Below are positions 1-9,123 of a stretch of DNA of 64,000 nt, in pieces. A model generated the notes under the pieces. That model had not been told where the DNA came from. It did no database searches and worked only from the letters and a program-made list of their open reading frames with translations. Source of the DNA: Janthinobacterium saanense (GTDB lineage: Bacteria > Pseudomonadota > Gammaproteobacteria > Burkholderiales > Burkholderiaceae_D); the NCBI RefSeq assembly GCF_014200675.1, contig NZ_JACHCI010000001.1:310001-374000 (forward strand), read 5' to 3'. The position numbers were made by a program, and so were the translations under genes. Each line of letters begins with the position of its first letter. The first letter of the stretch is position 1.

Positions 1-3000
1 CCCATCGTGGCGATCCGCTATGTCATTACGCTCGAACCCGATCAGGCCGTCACCGTCGATAGCGTGACCGGCATGGCCGAGCAGCGCGATGCGGCCCTGC
101 ACCTGATCGACAAATACCAGGACCGCCATCTGGCCGACCGCGTGTTCGAACTGGCGTGGACGCATAGCCAGGTGGTGCTGCGCCAGCTCAATGCCAGCGA
201 AGGCGATGCGCAGCTGTATGCGCGCCTGGCCAACGCAGTGATTTATCCGAATGCCACCCTGCGTGCCGAAGCGAGCGTCTTGATCAAGAACCAGCGCGGC
301 CAGTCCGGCCTGTGGGCGTATGCGATCTCGGGCGACCTGCCCATCGTGCTGTTGCAGATACGCGATCCGGCCAATATCGAACTGGCGCGCCAGATGGTGC
401 AGGCGCACGCTTATTGGCGTTTGAAAGGCCTGGTGGTGGACCTGGTGATCTGGTACGAAGACCAGTCGGGTTACCGCCAGCTGCTGCACGACCAGATCAT
501 GGGCCTGATCGCGTCCGGCATCGATGCGCAGGCGGTCGACCGTCCGGGCGGTATTTTTGTGCGCCTGGCCGAACAGATCGCCAATGAAGACCGCATCTTG
601 CTGCAATCGGTGGCGCGCGCCATCATCAGCGATACGCGCGGCACCCTGGCCGAACAGGTCAAGCGGCCCGCCAGCCCGGTGCTGCGCATGCCGCCTTTGA
701 TGCAGGACACCAGCCGCGAACAGCCGTCGCTGCCGCACCGTGCGCCGGAGCGCGAGCTGATACTGGAAAACGGTCTCGGCGGTTTTACGCCCGATGGCCG
801 CGAATATGTGATCACCACCAGCGACACGCAGCAGACCCCGGCGCCGTGGTCCAATGTGCTGGCCAATGCGCAATTCGGCAGCGTGATTTCCGAGAGCGGC
901 CAGGCCTATACCTGGAGCGAAAATGCGCATGAATTCCGCCTCACGCCATGGCATAACGACCCGGTCTCGGATCTGTCGGGCGAAGCGTTTTATGTGCGCG
1001 ATGAGCAGAGCGGACATTTCTGGTCGCCCGCCGCCCTGCCGGCGCGCGGCAGCGGCGATTACGTGACGCGCCACGGCTTTGGCTACAGCGTATTCGAGCA
1101 TAGCGAAGGGGGCGTCACCACTGAGCTGACCACCTATGTGGCGCTGGATGCCGCCGTCAAGTATTCGGTGATCAAGGTGCGCAACGACAGCGGCGTACCG
1201 CGCCGCCTGTCCGTTACCGGTTATGTGGAATGGGTGCTGGCCGACTTGCGCCCCAAGTCCAGCATGCATGTGGTGACCGAGGTCGACACCGTCAGTGGCG
1301 CCCTGTTTGCGCGCAATAACTACAACACCGAGTTTTCCGGCCGCGTCGGCTTTTTCAATACCGACGCCAGCATCCGTTCCATCACCTGCGACCGCAATGA
1401 ATTCATCGGCCGCAATGGCAGCATGGCGCAACCGGCCGCCTTGCGCCGCGTGCGTTTGTCTGGCAAGGCGGGCACGGGCCTGGATCCGTGCGCGGCGATC
1501 CAGGTGCCATTTGAACTGCAGCCGGGGCAGGAGCGCGAGATCGTCTTTGTGCTGGGCGTGGGCGGGCGCCGCAATGCCGACGCCAGCACCATGGTGCAGC
1601 GCTATATCGGCAAGGATACGGCCCGCGCTACCCTGGAAAAAGTGCGCGCTTATTGGGATACCACCTTGGGCGCCGTGCGCATCGAAACGCCGGAGCCATC
1701 GCTGGACGTGATCGCCAATGGCTGGCTGATGTACCAGACTATCGCCTGCCGTTTGTGGGCGCGCAGCGGCTATTACCAGTCGGGTGGGGCCTATGGCTTC
1801 CGCGACCAGCTGCAAGATGCGATGGCGATGGTGCACACGGCCCCGCAACTGCTGCGCGGCCATCTGCTGCTGTGCGCGGCCCACCAGTTCGTGGAAGGCG
1901 ATGTGCAGCACTGGTGGCATCCGCCTGCGGACCGGGGCGTGCGCACGCATTGCTCGGATGATTACCTGTGGCTGCCGCTGGCCGCCTGCCGCTATGTGAT
2001 TGCCACCGGCGACCTGAATGTATTGTCTGAAGTAGCGCCCTTTATCGAGGGGCGCGCCGTCAAGCCTGAAGAAGATTCGTATTACGACTTGCCGGTGCGT
2101 TCGGGCGAATCGGCCGACCTGTACGAACACTGCGTGCGGGCCGTTCGCCATGGCTTGCGCATGGGCGTGCATGGCTTGCCGCTGATGGGATCGTGCGACT
2201 GGAATGACGGCATGGATAAAGTCGGTGAACACGGCAAGGGCGAAAGCGTGTGGCTGGCCTTCTTCCTGTATGAAGTGCTGCAGCGTTTTGCCGAAGTGGC
2301 GGTGCTGCGCGGCGACGCAACGTTTGCCCAGTTCTGCCGCGATGAAGCGGTGAAACTGGCGGCCAACGTCGAAGCCAATGCCTGGGACGGCGAGTGGTAC
2401 CGTCGTGCGTATTTTGATGATGGCACGCCACTGGGATCGCACGAGAACGAGGAATGCCAGATCGATTCGATTTCGCAAAGCTGGGGCGTGCTGTCGGGCG
2501 CGGCCAACAAGGAACGCGTGGCAGGCGCGATGCGCCAGGTCGATGCACGATTGGTGCGCCGCGATTCGGGCGTGATCCAGCTGCTCGATCCGCCGTTCGA
2601 TAAATCAGCCCTCAACCCGGGTTATATCCGCGGTTATGTGCCCGGCGTGCGCGAAAACGGTGGCCAGTACACGCATGCCGCGATCTGGACGGCGATGGCG
2701 TTTGCCCGCTTGGGCGAGGGTGAAAAGGCGTGGGAACTGCTGCGCATGATTAACCCGGTACGCCACGGCGTCGACGCGCAGGCGACGGTGCGCTACAAGG
2801 TCGAACCCTATGTGGTGACTGCCGATGTGTATGCCGTCTCGCCGCACGTGGGGCGCGGCGGCTGGAGCTGGTACACGGGGTCGTCGGGCTGGTTGTACCG
2901 GCTGATCGTCGAGTCCTTGCTGGGGGTAACGCGCGAGGGCAATCAGCTGCGCATCAAGCCCTGCATGCCGGACGATTGGGATAGCTACAAGCTGCATTAC

Positions 3001-3147
3001 CGCTATGGCGCCAGCAACTATGCCATCACCATCGAGAAAGCGCAGGGCCGGCAAACCGGCCTGTCGCTCGATGGCGTGGCAGTCGAGGGCGAGAGCATCA
3101 CCCTGCGTGACGAGGGGCGGGAATATAGCGTGCTGTTAAGGATCTAA
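1..3147 (+). CDS. ndvB: Cyclic beta-1,2-glucan synthase, C-terminal part (5' end lies outside the window)
   Basis: The frame is open from the first base, so only about the last 1,048 residues are visible; full-length family members are usually near 2,800 residues. The visible part is the GH94 (glycoside phosphorylase-like) half: a linker of about 250 residues, a beta-sandwich at roughly 250-500, then the alpha/alpha barrel carrying SCDWNDGMD (2191-2217), the region of the catalytic acid, and GYVPGVRENGGQYTHAA further on. In characterised cyclic glucan synthases this domain sets chain length by phosphorolysis, while an N-terminal membrane glycosyltransferase (not in the window) polymerises UDP-glucose. 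The product would be a periplasmic osmoregulated glucan. Its stop overlaps that of the convergent manganese exporter by four bases. A stand-alone GH94 enzyme is not excluded because the N-terminus is missing. Confidence 0.85.
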   Translation, partial: PIVAIRYVITLEPDQAVTVDSVTGMAEQRDAALHLIDKYQDRHLADRVFELAWTHSQVVLRQLNASEGDAQLYARLANAVIYPNATLRAEASVLIKNQRGQSGLWAYAISGDLPIVLLQIRDPANIELARQMVQAHAYWRLKGLVVDLVIWYEDQSGYRQLLHDQIMGLIASGIDAQAVDRPGGIFVRLAEQIANEDRILLQSVARAIISDTRGTLAEQVKRPASPVLRMPPLMQDTSREQPSLPHRAPERELILENGLGGFTPDGREYVITTSDTQQTPAPWSNVLANAQFGSVISESGQAYTWSENAHEFRLTPWHNDPVSDLSGEAFYVRDEQSGHFWSPAALPARGSGDYVTRHGFGYSVFEHSEGGVTTELTTYVALDAAVKYSVIKVRNDSGVPRRLSVTGYVEWVLADLRPKSSMHVVTEVDTVSGALFARNNYNTEFSGRVGFFNTDASIRSITCDRNEFIGRNGSMAQPAALRRVRLSGKAGTGLDPCAAIQVPFELQPGQEREIVFVLGVGGRRNADASTMVQRYIGKDTARATLEKVRAYWDTTLGAVRIETPEPSLDVIANGWLMYQTIACRLWARSGYYQSGGAYGFRDQLQDAMAMVHTAPQLLRGHLLLCAAHQFVEGDVQHWWHPPADRGVRTHCSDDYLWLPLAACRYVIATGDLNVLSEVAPFIEGRAVKPEEDSYYDLPVRSGESADLYEHCVRAVRHGLRMGVHGLPLMGSCDWNDGMDKVGEHGKGESVWLAFFLYEVLQRFAEVAVLRGDATFAQFCRDEAVKLAANVEANAWDGEWYRRAYFDDGTPLGSHENEECQIDSISQSWGVLSGAANKERVAGAMRQVDARLVRRDSGVIQLLDPPFDKSALNPGYIRGYVPGVRENGGQYTHAAIWTAMAFARLGEGEKAWELLRMINPVRHGVDAQATVRYKVEPYVVTADVYAVSPHVGRGGWSWYTGSSGWLYRLIVESLLGVTREGNQLRIKPCMPDDWDSYKLHYRYGASNYAITIEKAQGRQTGLSLDGVAVEGESITLRDEGREYSVLLRI

Positions 3148-3719
3148 AAGCCCAGCAGCCTGCCTGCACCCAGCAAGGTCGCCACGCCCAGCACGGCGAA
3201 GACAATCGCCGCGATGCCATGTACCAGCGGCAGCGAGACCTTGTTGGCGATCCGGTCGCCCAGGTAGACGGCCGGCACATTGGCCAGCATCATGCCCACG
3301 GTGGTGCCCAGCACGACGGAATAAACGTCGTGATAGCGCGCCGCCAGGGCGACGGTCGCCACCTGCGTCTTGTCTCCCATCTCGGCCATGAAAAAGGCGA
3401 TCAGGGTCGTCAGGAAAACGCCATATTTGGCCAGCTTGGCGTCGTCTTCATCGATCTTGTCGGGGATCAGGGTCCAGGCAGCCATCACGAGGAAGGACAC
3501 GCCCAGCACCCAGCGCAGCACGTCGGGTCCCAGCATGCTGGTGATCCAGGCGCCGACGGCGGCGGCAAAAGCGTGGTTGACGATGGTGGCGACCAGTATC
3601 GCCAGCACGATAGGTAGGGGCTTGCGGAATTTGGCAGCGAGAAGAAAAGCCAGGAGTTGGGTTTTGTCGCCGATTTCAGCGAGACCGACGATGCCGGTGG
3701 AGATGAGGAATGCTTCCAT
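3144..3719 (-). CDS. UPF0016/TMEM165 family manganese exporter
   Basis: 191 residues, hydrophobic throughout, with the two family signatures ExGDKT: AEIGDKTQ near residue 14 and AEMGDKTQ in the second half, the hallmark of the two-fold repeat of GDT1/TMEM165 transporters. Bacterial members such as Vibrio MneA and Xanthomonas MntX export Mn2+ across the inner membrane. I chose the ATG at 3719 because the family begins directly with MEAFLIST; the longer frame to 3758 would run into the expression platform of the riboswitch upstream. The Mn2+-sensing yybP-ykoY aptamer in the leader strongly supports a manganese role and implies induction by excess Mn2+. The gene is convergent with the glucan synthase. 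Confidence 0.9.
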   Translation of the reverse strand: MEAFLISTGIVGLAEIGDKTQLLAFLLAAKFRKPLPIVLAILVATIVNHAFAAAVGAWITSMLGPDVLRWVLGVSFLVMAAWTLIPDKIDEDDAKLAKYGVFLTTLIAFFMAEMGDKTQVATVALAARYHDVYSVVLGTTVGMMLANVPAVYLGDRIANKVSLPLVHGIAAIVFAVLGVATLLGAGRLLGF

Positions 3720-3798
3720 GAGATTGCAAGAGGTACGTGGGCCGGACGAATTAACCAATGATCCAGGGGCGACTCCGGCCCATGCGGCCGCCTCGGAT

Positions 3799-3902
3799 CA
3801 ATGGTCTCGTCAAGTTCTACAACCACCTGCACCATGGCCTGCGGGCCAATTATGTTGATACAGGTTCCCGCAGCAGGACTGCGGGACGACTACTCCCCAA
3901 TG
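3799..3902 (-). promoter_or_regulatory. yybP-ykoY manganese riboswitch aptamer
   Basis: Read on the minus strand, the leader of the exporter contains the conserved aptamer blocks in the right order: GGGGAGTAG (3898-3890), TCAACATA (3858-3851) and GACGAGACC (3811-3803). Closing arms CATTGG and CCATTG (3902-3897 and 3804-3799) form P1 with one mismatch. Between aptamer and start codon (3720-3798) a GC-rich segment GGCGGCC-GCAT-GGGCC can fold as expression platform. A TATGAT -10-like box lies at 3918-3913, just upstream. The family binds Mn2+ and usually turns on mntP- or UPF0016-type exporters. Confidence 0.88.
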
Positions 3903-3955
3903 TTCGAGGCGAATCATACGCCGATGGCCGCTTTCGCGCCAGTGCGGCAAGCGCC

Positions 3956-3976
3956 TGTTGTCAGCTGCCGACAACA
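3956..3976. repeat. Inverted repeat TGTTGTC-N7-GACAACA
   Basis: A perfect 7-base inverted repeat with a 7-base centre lies in the divergent intergenic region, about 74 bases upstream of the M1 peptidase start and about 50 bases upstream of the riboswitch. No T-run follows, so it looks more like an operator than a terminator. The binding protein is unknown. Confidence 0.45.
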
Positions 3977-4049
3977 CAGAAAATGATCGTTTTGAAAACA
4001 GCCTGGATTAAAATGGCATATGTTTTTTTAACCATCCTATGGACTGTCC

Positions 4050-6434
4050 ATGCGTTTTCCGGTTTCTTTTTCCTTGCGCGTTCTGCTCCCTTGTCTGCTG
4101 CTATTGACCGCTTTGCCCGGCCTGTGCGCCGGGGCGCCACCGTTCGATGACAAGTTCCGCCAGCTGGAAGAAATACTGCCCACGCCGAATACCTACCGCA
4201 CGGCGTCCGGCGCACCGGGCCACGCCTACTGGCAGCAGCGCGCCGATTATGTGATCCACGCAGCGCTCGATGAAAAGCGCCGCGCCATCACGGCCAGCGA
4301 AAAGATCACCTATCACAACCGGTCGCCCGACAGCCTGCCATACCTGTGGCTGCAGCTGGATCAGAATGGCATACGCAAGGATGCGGACCAGCGCCGCGTC
4401 CTGAGCGCGCCGTCGCGCCAGGCCTGGCTGAGTGGCAATGAAGATGAGGCGCTGAAGTTCGAGGACTTGCGCGCGATGGACGCAGGGCGCGAATTCGACG
4501 GCGGTTTTAACTTGAGCGCCGTGACGTCGGCGGATGGCAAGCCGCTGCATTACGTCATCAACCAGACCATGCTGCGCATCGATCTGCCGGTGGCGCTGGC
4601 GCCGGGCCAGAGCGTGAGTTTTACTATCGCCTGGTCATACAACATCAATGACCAGAAGGTGCTGGTCGAGCGTTCCGGCTATGAGCATTTTCCTGACGAA
4701 GACAATACGATCTTCCAGATCGCACAGTGGTTCCCCCGCATGGCCGCCTACTACGACGCGGTGGGCTGGCAAAACAAGCAGTATCTGGGTACCGGTGAAT
4801 TCGCGCTGGAATTCGGCGACTACGAATTGTTCCTGACGGTGCCGGCCGACCATGTGGTGGCCGCCACGGGCGAGTTGCAGAATGCGTCCACGGTACTGAG
4901 CGCGGCCCAGCGCGAACGGCTGGCGCGGGCGAAGAACAGTGCTACGCCGCTGCTGGTGATTACGCCAGACGAAGCGCTGTCCGCTGAAAAGGGCCGCAGC
5001 ACGGCCACCAAAACCTGGCACTTCAAGGCGCAAAATGTGCGCGACGTGGCGTGGGCGTCCAGCCGCAAATTCATATGGGATGCGCAGGGGCTCGACAGCG
5101 GCGGCAAGCGCGTGATGGCCATGTCCTTTTATCCGAAAGAGGGTAATCCGCTGTGGCAGCAATACAGCACGCGCGCCGTGGTGCACGCCATCGAACAGTA
5201 CAACAAGTACAGCTTCGATTATCCCTACCCGAACGCGATTTCCGTCAACGGCGCCGTGGGCGGCATGGAGTATCCGATGATCTCGTTCAATGGTGGGCGC
5301 CCCGTCAAGGACAAGAAAACCGGCGTTGTCACCTATTCGAAAACGGCAAAGTATGACTTGATCAGTGTGATCATCCATGAGGTGGGCCATAATTATTTTC
5401 CCATGGTGGTCAATTCCGATGAACGCCAATGGGCCTGGATGGACGAGGGTATCAACTCGTTTTTGCAGTACCTGGCCGAGCAGGCCTGGGAAGAGGATTA
5501 CCCGTCCTGGAATGGCGAACCGCGCAAGATCGTCGACTACATGCGCAGCCAGAATCAGGTACCGATCATGACCAATCCCGAGTCGGTATTGCTGCTGCCG
5601 CAGAATGCCTACGACAAGCCGGCTACCGCCCTCAATATCCTGCGCGAAACCATCCTGGGACGCGAGCTGTTCGACTTCGCCTTCAAGGAATATGCGCGCC
5701 GCTGGAAGTTCAAGCGGCCCACGCCAGCCGACTTTTTCCGCACCATGAAAGATGCTTCCGGCACGGACCTGGACTGGTTCTGGCGCGGCTGGTTTTATAC
5801 GACCGATGCGGTCGATATCAGCATCGACGGCATCAGCGAATATGGCGTCAGCACGAAGAATCCCGAGATCGAAAAGGCGTGGAGAAAAGCGCAGAAGGCA
5901 GCCCAGCCCCTTTCGATTTCCAGCCAGCGCAACAAGCTGCTGTCCAAGAAAATCGATAGCGATCCGACCTTGAAGGATTTCTATAACGAGCACGATGACT
6001 ACACCATCACCAACAAGGACCGCAATAGCTATGCGGAAGAGCGCGAAGCGCTGGAGCCGTGGGAACGCCAGTTGCTGGAACAGCGGGCCCGGGGCAAGCA
6101 TATCTACCTGGTCGATTTTTCCAACCTGGGTGGCCTGGTGATGCCGCTGATACTGGAAATCGAGCTGGCCAGCGGCAAGAAGCTCATCGAGCGCGTGCCG
6201 GCCGAAGTGTGGCGCTATAGTCCGAAGAAAATCAGCAAAGTGATCATCACCGACGAGCCTATGGTGGGCCTGGTGCAAGACCCGTATTGGGAGACGGCCG
6301 ATATCGACGTCAGCAACAATGCCTGGCCGCGCAAGATCACGCCATCACGCCTGGAATTGTTCAAGCAGGACCGCGACAAGAATAACCTGATGAAGGATTT
6401 CAATACGCCGCTGAAGGGGGCGGAGGCCAAATAG
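4050..6434 (+). CDS. M1 family zinc metallopeptidase, secreted
   Basis: 794 residues starting with a signal peptide (LLPCLLLLTALPGLCAG). The zinc site is complete: HEVGH at residues 443-447 and the third ligand Glu 466 in WMDEG, 18 residues later. The exopeptidase motif reads GGMEYP rather than the classical GxMEN. N-terminal beta-sandwich and C-terminal helical regions fit gluzincins of the M1 family; homologues are often annotated simply as M1 family metallopeptidase. It likely trims peptides in the periplasm or outside the cell. It stands alone behind its own upstream region, and the downstream antitoxin gene is convergent. Substrate specificity cannot be read from the sequence, and the altered GxMEN motif makes a plain aminopeptidase role less certain. 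Confidence 0.88.
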   Translation: MRFPVSFSLRVLLPCLLLLTALPGLCAGAPPFDDKFRQLEEILPTPNTYRTASGAPGHAYWQQRADYVIHAALDEKRRAITASEKITYHNRSPDSLPYLWLQLDQNGIRKDADQRRVLSAPSRQAWLSGNEDEALKFEDLRAMDAGREFDGGFNLSAVTSADGKPLHYVINQTMLRIDLPVALAPGQSVSFTIAWSYNINDQKVLVERSGYEHFPDEDNTIFQIAQWFPRMAAYYDAVGWQNKQYLGTGEFALEFGDYELFLTVPADHVVAATGELQNASTVLSAAQRERLARAKNSATPLLVITPDEALSAEKGRSTATKTWHFKAQNVRDVAWASSRKFIWDAQGLDSGGKRVMAMSFYPKEGNPLWQQYSTRAVVHAIEQYNKYSFDYPYPNAISVNGAVGGMEYPMISFNGGRPVKDKKTGVVTYSKTAKYDLISVIIHEVGHNYFPMVVNSDERQWAWMDEGINSFLQYLAEQAWEEDYPSWNGEPRKIVDYMRSQNQVPIMTNPESVLLLPQNAYDKPATALNILRETILGRELFDFAFKEYARRWKFKRPTPADFFRTMKDASGTDLDWFWRGWFYTTDAVDISIDGISEYGVSTKNPEIEKAWRKAQKAAQPLSISSQRNKLLSKKIDSDPTLKDFYNEHDDYTITNKDRNSYAEEREALEPWERQLLEQRARGKHIYLVDFSNLGGLVMPLILEIELASGKKLIERVPAEVWRYSPKKISKVIITDEPMVGLVQDPYWETADIDVSNNAWPRKITPSRLELFKQDRDKNNLMKDFNTPLKGAEAK

Positions 6435-6446
6435 GCGGTGAGATGC

Positions 6447-6728
6447 TTATGCTGCCAGCTCCAGTTGCAAGGCTACCCGCATGCCCGCTGCCGCCGCCAT
6501 ATTGACGAGGGTATCGATTGAGAAAAGGTTGATTTTGCCACGCAAGAGATCGGAGATACGTGGCTGGGTCACACCGAAAACCTGGGCGGCTTCGACTTGG
6601 GTCAAGCCGCTGCGGGTGAGATGGTTTTTCAGCGCCATCATCAGTTCGGCACGCACATGCAGATTGGCGCTGGCATCTGGCGTGTCGGCGATAGCGTCCC
6701 AGATGCTGGAGAATTTTTCCTGGCTCAT
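6447..6728 (-). CDS. HigA-like antitoxin, XRE-type helix-turn-helix
   Basis: 93 residues. A helix-turn-helix at about 35-60 (SGLTQVEAAQVFGVTQPRIS, then DLLRGK) matches the HTH_37/HigA class of antitoxins that pair with RelE-superfamily toxins. I start it at MSQEKF (6728) because this ATG overlaps the toxin stop as ATGA, the usual coupling in such pairs; the longer open frame to 6833 runs into the toxin gene. It would bind and neutralise the toxin and repress the operon promoter. The gene is convergent with the M1 peptidase, 12 bases apart. Confidence 0.85.
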   Translation of the reverse strand: MSQEKFSSIWDAIADTPDASANLHVRAELMMALKNHLTRSGLTQVEAAQVFGVTQPRISDLLRGKINLFSIDTLVNMAAAAGMRVALQLELAA

Positions 6729-7078
6729 ACGTTGAGTTCCTTTATTTTGAGCTCTTTTAATAAGTCCTTGTAGCGTGTTTGAGCCAGATGGATATCCATC
6801 TGGCTGGTCCGCTGGGATTTCTTCTGGAAACAATGCAGGACATAGATTACATCCATAAATTTAGCCACATAGATGACGCGGAAGGCACCAGAGCTATCGC
6901 GAATACGAATTTCATTGGCGCCAGGGCCTATCGTTTTCATGGGTTTCCAGTCATCCGCATCTTGCCCATGCTGGATTTGATGTAGCTGGTAGCCTGCTTC
7001 ATTTTTCGCTGGCTGTGGAAAGTCGCGCAGATCCGCAAGCGAGCTGCCTCTGAACACCACTGGTTTGGCGTCGTCCAT
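6725..7078 (-). CDS. RelE/HigB-superfamily toxin (phage-derived Gp49-like family)
   Basis: 117 residues from MDDAKP. The segment EIRIRDSSGAFRVIYVAKF, then VIYVLHCFQKKSQRT with a lysine-rich tail, is typical of the Gp49-like (PF05973) family, whose members are ribosome-dependent mRNA interferases or inactive relatives. Toxin-first order with a four-base overlap to a HTH antitoxin is the HigBA/TacTA-like layout. The frame can be extended to a TTG at 7093, but a strong promoter (TTGCAT-N17-TATACT) would then overlap the coding start. The ATG at 7078 falls at the predicted transcription start, suggesting a leaderless message. No activity can be inferred beyond family. Confidence 0.82.
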   Translation of the reverse strand: MDDAKPVVFRGSSLADLRDFPQPAKNEAGYQLHQIQHGQDADDWKPMKTIGPGANEIRIRDSSGAFRVIYVAKFMDVIYVLHCFQKKSQRTSQMDIHLAQTRYKDLLKELKIKELNV

Positions 7079-7084
7079 GGTTGG

Positions 7085-7113
7085 AGTATACAATATTTTA
7101 TATATTTATGCAA
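7085..7113 (-). promoter_or_regulatory. Promoter of the toxin-antitoxin operon
   Basis: On the minus strand, -35 TTGCAT (7113-7108), a 17-base spacer and -10 TATACT (7090-7085). The spacer is purely A/T except its last base and is partly palindromic, a plausible antitoxin operator. The predicted start of transcription coincides with the toxin ATG at 7078. Confidence 0.65.
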
Positions 7114-7241
7114 TCACGCGCACCAGCCCTCTAAAAATTCCGAGACGTGGATTTTTCCGCCAGCGCCGCGCCGGAAGTGCTATTCTGCGCGACGCCCGGC
7201 GTACACTTGCCGGTGCTTTCGCAATCATTCAAAAGACGACC

Positions 7242-9101
7242 ATGCAAACTTTGACCTTCCTGCGCGCGCTGGGCTGTGCGCTACTGTGCCAGGCCTCCCT
7301 GGCTGCGCACGCCGATCCTCTCAGCTATGCGCGCTACGACCAGGTGCGCACGCGCGACCTGCAACTGGACCTGAAAGCCGACTTCAAGCAAAAGACCCTG
7401 TCCGGCTATGCCGAACTGTCGCTGAAGTGGATCGATCCGGCGGCCAACACCCTGGTGCTCGATACGCGTGACCTGGCCATCGCCAAGGTGCAGGTACAGG
7501 ACAAGCGCGGCGCATGGCAGATGGCGCCGTATCAATTGGATAAGCTTGACCCGGAAAAGGGCCAGGCGCTGCGCATCACCACTACCGGCCAGCCTGAAAA
7601 AGTGCGTGTGTATTACCACACGGCGCCGGGCGCCATCGCACTGCAGTGGCTCACGCCGCAGCAAACCATGTCGGGCAAGCTGCCCTTCATGTTCAGCCAG
7701 TCGCAAAGCATCAACGCCCGTTCGTGGGTGCCGTCGCAGGATACGCCAGCCGTGCGCTTTACCTACAGCGCGCGCATCGATGCGCCAGCGGGCATGCGCG
7801 TCGTGATGAGCGCCGAGAATGACGAAAAGGCGACCGGCAAGGGTGGCTGGAAATTCAGGATGCCGCAGCCGATACCATCGTATCTGCTGGCGATTGCCAT
7901 CGGTGAACTGGACGTGCGCAAGCTGGGCCCGCGTTCGGCCGTGTATGCCGAACCACCGCGTATCAAGGCGGCCGAATACGAGCTGGCCGATACGGAAAAA
8001 ATGATCAAGGCGGCCGAGTCGCTGTATGGTCCATACCGCTGGGGGCGCTACGACATGATCGTGCTGCCGCCATCGTTCCCTTACGGCGGCATGGAAAACC
8101 CGCGCCTGACCTTCCTCACGCCGACCATGATCGCGGGCGACCGCAGCCTGGTCGATCTGATCGCGCATGAACTGGCCCACTCGTGGTCGGGCAACCTGGT
8201 CACCAACGCGTCGTGGAAGCATATGTGGCTCAACGAAGGTTTCACCACCTACGTCACCACGCGCATCGTCGAACAGCTGTACGGCAGCGAAGTGGCGCAG
8301 ATGGGCGTGCAGGTAGACCAGGAAGAACTGGCCGCCGAAATCCGCGAACTGCCGGCTGCGAAAACGGCACTGGTGACGCGTGATGCGGACGCCAATCCAT
8401 CAGAAACCTATACCGACGACGGCATCATTTATCCAAAAGGCGCCTGGTTCCTGGCCACCATGGAGCGCCGCGCCGGCCGCGCCGTGTTCGATCCTTTCCT
8501 GCGCGGCTGGTTCGACCAGCATGCCTTCCAGAGCGTCACGACCGACCAGTTTGTCGATTACCTGCGCAAGAATCTGCTGGCGCAGCATCCGGACGTGATG
8601 CCGGAAGCGGAACTGAACGACTGGCTGTATGGTACCGGCATTCCTGCCAGCGCGCAGCATGTGGTATCGCCCCGTTTGACCCTGCTCGACCAGCACCGTA
8701 ACGCCTGGCTGAAAGGCGAACTGGCGACCAAGGAACTGGGCATGGACAAGTGGGTGGCGCTCGAATCGATGCACTTCCTGAACGACATCAATGGCAAGGC
8801 CAGCGCCGCGCAGATGCGTGAGCTGGACCAGGTGTATGGCGTCGGCAAGAGCGGTAATAATGAAGTGGCTTACCGCTTCTACCTGGCGTCCGTGAACGCC
8901 GGCTACGATGTGCACCAGCCGTTGCAGGCATTTTTGCTGAGCGTGGGCCGCCAGAAGTTTGTCGTACCCCTGTATGGCGCGCTGATGAAGACGCCGCAAG
9001 GTCACGAGTGGGCCAAACAGGTGTACGCCAAGGCGCGTGAACGTTATCACCCGGTGACGCAGGAAAGCGTCGATAAATTGATGGCCGCGCAAGCACATTG
9101 A
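7242..9101 (+). CDS. M1 family aminopeptidase, leukotriene-A4-hydrolase-like, secreted
   Basis: 619 residues; start at MQTLTFLRALG gives a clean signal peptide ending near AAHA. Classical M1 motifs are intact: GGMENP at 282-287, HELAHSW with zinc ligands His309 and His313, and Glu332 in WLNEGF. A C-terminal helical domain like that of leukotriene A4 hydrolase and bacterial cold-active aminopeptidases follows. It removes N-terminal residues from peptides in the periplasm. Unlike the M1 gene at 4050, its exopeptidase motif is canonical. It is followed 22 bases later by a serine hydrolase with a ribosome binding site, so the two are probably co-transcribed. Confidence 0.9.
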   Translation: MQTLTFLRALGCALLCQASLAAHADPLSYARYDQVRTRDLQLDLKADFKQKTLSGYAELSLKWIDPAANTLVLDTRDLAIAKVQVQDKRGAWQMAPYQLDKLDPEKGQALRITTTGQPEKVRVYYHTAPGAIALQWLTPQQTMSGKLPFMFSQSQSINARSWVPSQDTPAVRFTYSARIDAPAGMRVVMSAENDEKATGKGGWKFRMPQPIPSYLLAIAIGELDVRKLGPRSAVYAEPPRIKAAEYELADTEKMIKAAESLYGPYRWGRYDMIVLPPSFPYGGMENPRLTFLTPTMIAGDRSLVDLIAHELAHSWSGNLVTNASWKHMWLNEGFTTYVTTRIVEQLYGSEVAQMGVQVDQEELAAEIRELPAAKTALVTRDADANPSETYTDDGIIYPKGAWFLATMERRAGRAVFDPFLRGWFDQHAFQSVTTDQFVDYLRKNLLAQHPDVMPEAELNDWLYGTGIPASAQHVVSPRLTLLDQHRNAWLKGELATKELGMDKWVALESMHFLNDINGKASAAQMRELDQVYGVGKSGNNEVAYRFYLASVNAGYDVHQPLQAFLLSVGRQKFVVPLYGALMKTPQGHEWAKQVYAKARERYHPVTQESVDKLMAAQAH

Positions 9102-9123
9102 TCCCATTCTGGAGTTTTCAAGC

